Shown: positions 47,201 to 56,200 of the stretch, one piece after another
How positions within the stretch are numbered: the stretch's first letter is position 1
Layout: every line of letters starts with the position of its first letter
Assembly: GCA_036362985.1 (NCBI GenBank)
Contig: JAYGXS010000003.1
Span: forward strand, 83,186,870-83,250,869
Source of the DNA: Ligula intestinalis
Taxonomy: Eukaryota; Platyhelminthes; Cestoda; Diphyllobothriidea; Diphyllobothriidae
Direction of reading: 5' to 3'
DNA length: 64,000 bases
Notes under the pieces: model-generated
Database searches by the model: none
What the model was told of the DNA's origin: nothing
Seen by the model: only the letters and a program-made list of their open reading frames with translations
Position numbers and translations under genes: made by a program

Positions 47201-50200
47201 CGCGCGCTGGCCTGTGCGTCGACTAAAGACAGAGAGCATAGAATGCCGAAGAGTAAAACTGGCCAGTCAGCGTATTTTTCTGATATTTCACGCGGCTGTC
47301 CGCACTTTCCGGACTGTAGCAATTAAGTGTGCAACTACGTTGGCTACTCGGGAACACCCACGAACTAGGTGCCTTGCCAATTGTAATCATGAAACATGCC
47401 GATCATAATGAAGTCCCGACCGGCGTTGTACTTTAGGTGGTAAACCAGACAGGGAGGGAGTCCATTAGTTGCAGATTTTCGTTAAGAAGAGCGGAAGCAT
47501 CCGTAACAAAAAGAAGGATATGTGCGTGAGGGGAAAATTGCCCGATTTTTTTGCAATTCCGACTGTCTACCTTTTCCCAAACCCCTAGACAACAGTTGCT
47601 CCCGGGGGGTCGCGATGCTTACACGGATGTCTGCTATCCCAAAACAGCAAAACGACAAAAGGTGGTATCGTCCAGAAGAAGGGGACGCGGTCGATGGACT
47701 GGGAATGCCCTTCGTATAACGTTTTGGTCTCATATGCCAACCCACTCAAAGAGGCCATCAGGTGGATATAATTCCTGCTTTAGTCATAGCGTCCCCTTCC
47801 TTTGCCGTTACGCCTAGCATCGAAACTCAAGGTTTCAGTCTACTCAGTGTGAGCGTTTAATAAATTTCAGCGAAAGTAATGCCACTATCCGTGTATTTGG
47901 GCATTTAATGCTAAAACTTTCGGAGAAAACTTTGTGATATCCTGCATTTCTCGTCACAAGGAAGCTCTATATTAACTTTCAACCATTGCTATTTCAGGAA
48001 AGGCCAACCAAAATTGTCTACTGCGTTTTTCATTCGAAAGGATTGCCAAGGCGCGATTCAAATATTAATCCCCGTGTAGCCTAAACCAAAGATATTTCAG
48101 AAACTGCAAGATGCTGCTTTGTTGAGCTGATTACCGGCCGCTTGCTATAATCTACACACTGAAAAAACGGACATCCTAGGTATTATACATTCTATCATTG
48201 CCTTTCGATGGCTTTATATGTGTACATCACTGTTAAAGAAAATTCGCATGAAAATATCCTTTCTAGGGGGCACTTCGTAGCCCATTGTGTCTTGTTCGCA
48301 CTTTTGTATTCGCAAAAAACGAACAGTTGTCGATAACTTTTTTAAAAATACGTCAGATTTCAGAATGATTTTAAACCAATCTGCAGGTACGCTTGCATCC
48401 AGGGGTTTCCAAACTACAAGATTCAGTCTAACGAAAATCTTAAAATTACGCGGGAGAGGCCCCATGGTGCTCATAAAATGTTGTAATGAATATGGATGAT
48501 TTTTTATACTCAATACTGGGGAATAAGATACATCTTGAATGGACATTTGTCAGTCTTAGAAAGATTGCTAAAGTAAAAAAAACAATTTTGACTTTTCAAA
48601 TCCCCCAGAGTTTAGTTTTTTTAAACATGTAGTAGGTCTGCATATTAAAGATCTACAGGCTAAGACCGAGATTTGCTGTAAGTATTTGGGCTTATGTCCA
48701 TAAGTCACTGCGGGATAACCCCTTTATATTCACGAGCTGCCATGGGGTAGTCAGTAGTATAATCTATGAAAGTATTTCTCAGTGACAGAAAAGGAACTAT
48801 CTTGAAACTCCGACACGTGTTTTGCTGGTGTTCTGCCGCTGCTTCAAACAGCTATAAGTGGTTCGGCTCATCAGTGGTTCTTGTGTGTTTATGCTGGATA
48901 TTGCTTTTAAATTTCCTCGGGAACTCAATTTTGGACTTCGAGAAAGCCAAATCTCCAAATAAAAATTGAAAGAAGATGTAAATTGCTACCAAAAAGTATA
49001 AGAAAGCTTATTTTGTGCATGCTGTCTAAAAATATGATTGAATGAATAAAGACAACGAATATCCTTGAGACAAATGCGATTCATTGTTTTACAGTGTGTA
49101 GATTTTGCACGCGACCAAAAAGAGCTCGTTCACAGGTCAACAATCCAACATGATTGAAATATCTTAAAATTATGCTGAACGCTACTTGCATACGCTATAT
49201 GAATCGAATTTTTACGAGGTCACAAGTCTACAAAGCCTCCATTTATTTAAAAAAACTGCTAAATCCTTCTTTCTTGTATTGGGCTTGACATTGAACAATT
49301 AGCTTTAACGATACCAATCGCTCGGGGGTTATTTGTCGCCACAGAGGTGGCAACTTTATTTCAGTGAAATCACCTTGTCTCCCCAACCTCAAAGGACATC
49401 CTTTTCAATTTTACAGTTTTTTTCCGAATCCAGCCATCATTACGAAGAGGAGAATGACAAGCCTTTGACTTAAAGTCTTCTGCAGTCAGTATTGAGGCAA
49501 TCTTTCCTTGGTAAATACCAAGTGCATATTAGTATAAAAGCTCTACCGCTTGTAGAAAAAGTAAATCCATTTCCAACCACAGGTGAGTGGGATTTAACGC
49601 TTTCCTCTGTTTCCACTTCAATCTGTTTGTAAATTCGTTAGAAAAGCTTCCATGAACCAAGACTTCCAATGTTGTAGACCAGTGTTTGGTAAAAACTTAG
49701 TGAGGGTTGTTTGGAAAGTGATCTTGATCTGGGAGATTACACATATAGAAACTGAACAGTTGAACGATATAAATGCACCTACGGGCATTCCAGGGGCACC
49801 TGGGGGTCCACGAATTCCAACCACACCCGGAGGTCCCATTTGGCCAGTAGGACCCTTAAAAGGAAGCAAACATGTTAAAACACAATATAAAATACGTACT
49901 GAATAAACTTTGTTTAAGTTGGTCAGCAAAGCAGTATTCAAACGTCTTCGCGTCTTACGACCACTTACGAAGTCCAAACTCGTTAACCTATTACTAGATT
50001 CTGCTGCATTTTAAGTAATGGTCTCAAAAGTGATGGGGCTAAATATTCGTCATTGGATTTACGTAAACTTGGCGTGCTTACAAATTGTACTAATAATTGG
50101 CGGTTTTAACGCGTAGGACCTGCCTTCCTGACCTTCAGTTCACAAACTCACCTTTTATTGGTAGAAAAGTTGGCATCAAGGTCAGCTCACGCTCCACTAA

Positions 50201-53200
50201 AAATACCCGAATATCTGCATGAACACGCAAACGCACTATGGCAAGCTAAAGCAAGAAGGAAATCACTCATGTCGTTTTCTCCCCATTTTCATCTTCTTTC
50301 CCCCTTCTTTTCCACCTAATTTTAATCTCCAGAACAAAACATAAACTCCGTTACTGCTAGCCATAAGGGGACCATGGACATTTTGACATGCTTGACATTT
50401 ACCACGCACTGTCTTAGCCACCATGATGGGAACTTTTCGGGGGTGATTAGCGCAGCCGCGCTTTACAGACTATCACGTCTTGCATACCACTGTGTTAGTT
50501 GACGGAAAATAGGGTATTGCACAGCTGCATTTCAGCTGTCAGTTTCCGTTCTGCAGAGTGCACGTGGTTGCCCCATAAGTTATTGTATCAGCAGATCAAG
50601 GTAAGTGAAAACCACAGGAATCACCCTTGTTAAGAAGTAACGGATTCCATTCTATAAAATGGCGAACTCCGCCACGTTATTTCTATCGGGCTCCAAATGC
50701 TTTTCCGTCTGGGTTTGGTCCGGCAAAATGTTTGCAATCCGACAATTTTTTCCCATAGTGGTAGCCAGCAAGTTGTCATATTTGCAAAAAAATGGCCGTA
50801 TTTCAAGCCAAGCAAACTGGCAGTTATTCTGATTGTTCCTGAACACCGTTCACACATTACTTTAAAGAAAACTTTCAAAGTTTATTGGGTTTGAAAGCGC
50901 TTGACAGATGCATTTTACTTCTAACATGAAAATGCTGCTGGAAATATTTGAAGGGAACGGAAAAAAGGAGAGGACAGTTGATCACGAATTCCTTTCAGGA
51001 AACTAATTTTGAGGATGTAAAAACTTGACAAAATCGTTTTAACCGGCACCAAACTTACTATCCGAGAGGTGGTAAGAGTTAAGCGCAGACGGTCAGAACC
51101 GTGTCTTCTATGGATAAAGTACCGGTTTTTTTTCGAAAACCGTCCAACTGCAATTTCTGGTTGATCTGGATTTTAAGCTCCTAAGCCACCTCCTCCTCGC
51201 ACTCACAAACTCTAGAATGCCGTTATCCGTTCTGCATCAAAAATACTTGAATAGTGGCTCACAACATGAGAGTTGGTGGAACCATGCTAAGTCGGAATGT
51301 GTCCTTAACACTTGCCGTATCTGTATGTGCGTAGGACACATGTAAACGAACACTTTCACCTGACAAAAACATTGAGCCCAACCCAATAACCGCAGCACTC
51401 ACATATGAGCGACAGCGGAGAAATTTATCCCTAATTTTTATGTGCGTTTGATACGAGGATATTACTTACAGTAGGTGGCAATATAAGAAAAGCGTAAAAA
51501 ATACTGTTTGGTTAACGACTGAGCGGCAAAACTATAAAAATCAGTTAAAACCTTTGAAGAGCTTCAATCTATCATGCCTCTCATGTCTTCTTACTTAAAT
51601 GTGATTCAGTAGGACGAGATCAGGAAAGATCTCACAGTACATATACCACGATGATAATTGAGGATGAAATTTTAACTTGCAAAAATTTCAACAAATGCAG
51701 CAGTGCTGCCAAAATGCAGCTTCACGTTAAATTTGGTGTGGACACCTACTTCAGTGGGGAGGGAGAATAATTATAAGCTTCACTCGTCACTGAAAAGCCC
51801 GGCATCAGTAAAAAGACAACAGTCAGCATCGCGGGAACTCACTTTTGCCAGCACTTGTCCTTCGATTTTATTAATTTTTAATCCAAAGCTGTTCATTGAT
51901 CAGCTCCAAGTCCGTCAAAACACGTTTTCTATTTTAGTTTTTCAATATTTCACAAAAATAGTTTTAATCTGGATGCACCGATATCGATATTCTGGTAAAA
52001 AAGGGGTGAAATTATACAGACCTAAACTTGCTAAGCCTGCCTGCAAAGCTCGGTTTTTGCCCCATTTACAGAAGAAGGTAAGAATTTTCGCCGAAAGATA
52101 AATTAGAAGTTGAGAAACCTAGTGTGTTTATGTCCATACTGACCTTCACAGAGGTAGTAATGTTCCATGTGTGTGGCAATATCATTCATCATTATTGCCC
52201 CCTAGCGAAAAACCGGTTGATGTCTGGAAAAATGTGAGGAATTTGGCAAAACTTTGCGTGATGCGGAACCGGAAACATCGTGCCGAATATGTTCATGTTC
52301 TTCCTGTTCAGTGAAGAGAACATGACAGAAAAGGCCATCGGATTTATGCACTGTTCAATTGCAGAATCCAAATCTTTTTATAGGTTGTTCGTCAAGGCAA
52401 GAGACACTGCGAAAGCGTATAGAAAACAAGTACATAAAGGTATCTCACTCAGTTGAACGCTATTCTCTGCCTCAAAGTAACTTTTTACTCAATAAACCTT
52501 CGTTTTTTTGGTTGATTTCAAATCTGGCTGAGAAGTCCGATTCAAGTAACTTATCGGACTAATTTGAAAAAAGGTCCGATTAATGATGGGTGTTTTTTCG
52601 AAGTCTCATAATTAGGACTTATCTTTGCATAGCTCTATGTCAAAGGATGCTTGCATTAAGAGAATGTGGATGCTTGAAAATAGTTTTGTTGGCTCATTTT
52701 CTGAGAGAATAAATGTCCTTACGCGAGCACCCTTTGGACCATCCTCTCCCTGTAGGCCTTTTTCGCCAAGGGGTCCTGGCGGACCGGGTTCGCCTCGGGG
52801 TCCCGGGTACCCCAGTTCGCCCTTCTTTCCCTGAAAAAAATCGAGAATTTGAGTAATATCTCAATATTAATTAATTAACCTACAAATAAGTTATGAGCAT
52901 GCAGTGAGATCGCAACATTCAACCACCGCCGAAATGTTGGGCACAATAGTCCCCAAGAGGACGTTTTACTGGAACTGTTGAAAAGGAAGTCAACAATATA
53001 AAATTATTTGACAAAAAAGGGTAAAGTAAGCGAAGTTTGACAAATTCATTTGATTCTACGAGGACTCTGAATCTCATTTTCTTAACTTCGGCATCTTAAA
53101 GCTCGGCTAGTGTTAAGCGCATTTTCAGCGATGAAATATGTTTTAAGATTCAATATCAAAGTTATGTTACATTTGTGGAGAAAAATAGCTGCCTGAGTAA

Positions 53201-56200
53201 GTAATTAAGGAGTACGCTTCCCATTATAAATGGTGTGATGATTTTTTCGAAGGGTATGTCATCCATTCGCAAAATAATAAAATAACTGCGGACTTCTGAG
53301 GTGAGGGCTGTATTTATACGAGGCAGTTTAAATAAGACTTTGGAAGTTCATACTGACTAAAGAAGAGACACTCGCCCGGATAAAAACACCCGAAGAGAGG
53401 CTTTTAGCTTTAACTCTTAATACACACATGCGGTGCTGATCTTGAAGAAATTGTGGCTGTTTACATTCTGGAAGCAAGACCAAAAGTCACATATTATAGT
53501 AAATATCAGCAGATGATTTGAATATATATAAACAAATATTTTCAAATTAAAAATCTTCACAGTTCGGCCCACATAAAACAAAAAGACCTTGCTTCTGCAG
53601 AAAACGTTACTCCAACTGGAACAGGCAAATATGCCATGCACTTTTTACAAATTCGATAAATTGGGCTTTCTTTCTTCAAAAAACCTTTTCCAAAACGCTA
53701 ATGAACGTAGTCAAAGTTTGAGCAATAGAAAAAATTTCCTTTTTCTTCTATGATGTTGAGCAGTTATGAATTTAAGGGAAAGCATTGGCTAAAAATCTCT
53801 TTTGGAGTTCCCAAACCCTTAAAGCGACCTTTGATTTCTTTTAATATTTATTTAATTTGATAATAATATTTAATATAACTGAATATGTATTTATTATAAA
53901 TTTTAATATTTGATGAAGAGTTAATGTGCTATTTAATATATAAACTTGAGGCAATTTCGAGGCACATTCTGTAAAACAACTTCTGAAGGTATTTTTTACT
54001 TTAAGCTGCAGTCAGAGTCATATTGATTTTGAAAGCGATAATAAACGCAAAGTTAAAGTGCACCTGCCTTCCGTCCTCGGTCTCCCTTGGGTCCTAGAAA
54101 ACCACGATCGCCTTTTGGGCCCGGACGTCCCATTTCCCCCATTCCACCCTAAAACGTCAAGCAACATAAAAATATCCTCTGTGTGTTTGCCTGTTAAATA
54201 TTGAAAGCTAGACCTGGCAAAATTTTCGTTGGCGGTAGCTCAACTAATGGTTTTTTACTTTGTTTAAAATCAATTAACGCATTCCGGAAGATTACCCGAG
54301 TTTTAAAACGCAGGCAGTAAACAAATTGTTTCAGTGATCGCCTACCATTCTCCTTTACTCATCCAAAAAGGCTAAATGTAATGAATTGGAGGTACCCCAC
54401 TAGACTCTTGTGGTGAAAGCTTGCAACAAAGATGGATTCGTTAAGAAAACCTCATAAATTTCCGTACCAGCAAACTTGTGAAACACTAAATTTCTCTGTA
54501 GTTTGAGAACAGAATTTTCAACTTTACACAGCAGATTAATGTCTGCTACTGTACTTGATGAACAAGGCACCATACAAACAAGCAAGCGTAATTGGCTAAC
54601 CCCCATCAAGTGAGCATATTTATCTTCATTGTTCAGTGTAAACTAGTAATGTTTTAGTAATTTTGCACAAAACGTACCAATGCAGCATGGTCGAACATTG
54701 CATAGGCACGCCTTAACTTACATATTTTAAGTATCACTAACAACGCAACTCGTTTACTGTTATTAAACTGCTACATTTATGCTTATTCTGGTAAACTATA
54801 AAAAAGCGTGACAAACAAGAAACTGTCTTGAAAAATTATTACGTGCCATTTAAGTGCAAATATTTTAATTGACACTAACTTAGTACAAACGAATAGTGTG
54901 TAGAGATATTAAGCCACAAAGAAATAACCTGCAAACCTCTGGATGCTGCAGTTAAATTTTTTCAACAATGTTAAACAGAACAAATGTTAAATTAGGGATT
55001 AGACAAGAAAGACTCACTTTCGGTCCAGGAAGTCCTGGAGGACCAGGCGGCCCAGGTGGTCCAATTATTCCTGCTCGGGGAGCATGAAAGCCCTCAATAT
55101 ACTCTGCATAACTTCCCGGCATTACTTCCTGCTGGTAACCAAGTGGAACAAGAATATATTTTTAAATTTCTAACAACTTTATTCTATTTTGTATCAATTA
55201 GACAATCCAACGACATTCATGTTAGATGTATATTAACCGTTCACATTAAAGTCTCATTAAAGGCAAAGCCGCAAAGATACTTATATAAACAAACTTCCCA
55301 CTTAATGCTGTCTACGACTGGTTAAAATGCTCGGAAACTGTAATATATTTTGAATTGCATTTCAAAATAAATGATTATGCATCCTTTGTAGCTACTGTCA
55401 CTTTGACAATGGCTAGAATTCTGTATTTTAGAGGATGAAATTTAATAAGTATTGATTAAAAGCATAAAACTAACAGGGTGGCCACTGCAAATTAATTATT
55501 TTGTCATGTGCTTAAAACTTATCCGGTGAAATTCAAAGCAACAGAATCGGTAAATAAAACCAGTATACACTTACCGATATTCTCTGACCAGACGGAGGTC
55601 CGTAGAGACCATGAGGATAAAGGTAAGATGGATCCTCGATAAGCAAACATATGTGAATTTAAGGATTGCAACTGTCATGGTCATCATTCCGAATATGTAT
55701 AAAGCCTAACAAATGTTCTTTACAATGCAAAAGCTTTTCTTAACGAATGACTTCTACATAATTTTACATTTTGCTCTTGTGCCTTTCGTGACTAAGTCAC
55801 CATGCGTACCTCAAAATACAAGGCTTTAGAAAAAATAAAACATTTTCTAAGTCAACTCTTCCCTGGATCATGTTAACTCACCTGACCTGGTGGTTGACTG
55901 CTATCTACAAATATTCAAAAAAATTATCAACATGAATGATACTTATGAAAATAGGTTAAAAGCAAAGATAAAAAATGTCTTAAACCTACGACAGACTGTA
56001 TGCAGGGCAATTATAACTGAAATATTTGTCTATTAAAGGTGTGCCTAGGATTCCTTACAAAACTAGTCCCATTACTAGGTGAGTTGAGTACTTTTAACCT
56101 AGGGGTAAAAACTTCGAAAGGTCTACTTGTATGTCGCGAATTGCGAAAAACGTTTTGCATAAAAAGTTGAAGGAAAGATTAAAAAGCCATTTTTGAAGCA

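Larger units (their letters stand above)
34257..49782 (-). other. Intron 8 of the collagen gene, retroelement sink
   Basis: 15.5 kb, the largest intron. About 34600-46970 is almost continuous Penelope-like, LINE and SINE debris, listed separately, plus an assembly gap at 39816. From 46970 to 49782 nothing is recognised apart from short unsupported frames. A 200-base patch at 40810-41100 between two Penelope-like tails has a minus frame of 68 codons without a known family. Confidence 0.6.

Noticed and set aside
51703..52101. 132-codon plus-strand open frame as a gene
   Set aside because: Lies inside intron 7 on the opposite strand, no domain, no splice context, ordinary composition for chance.
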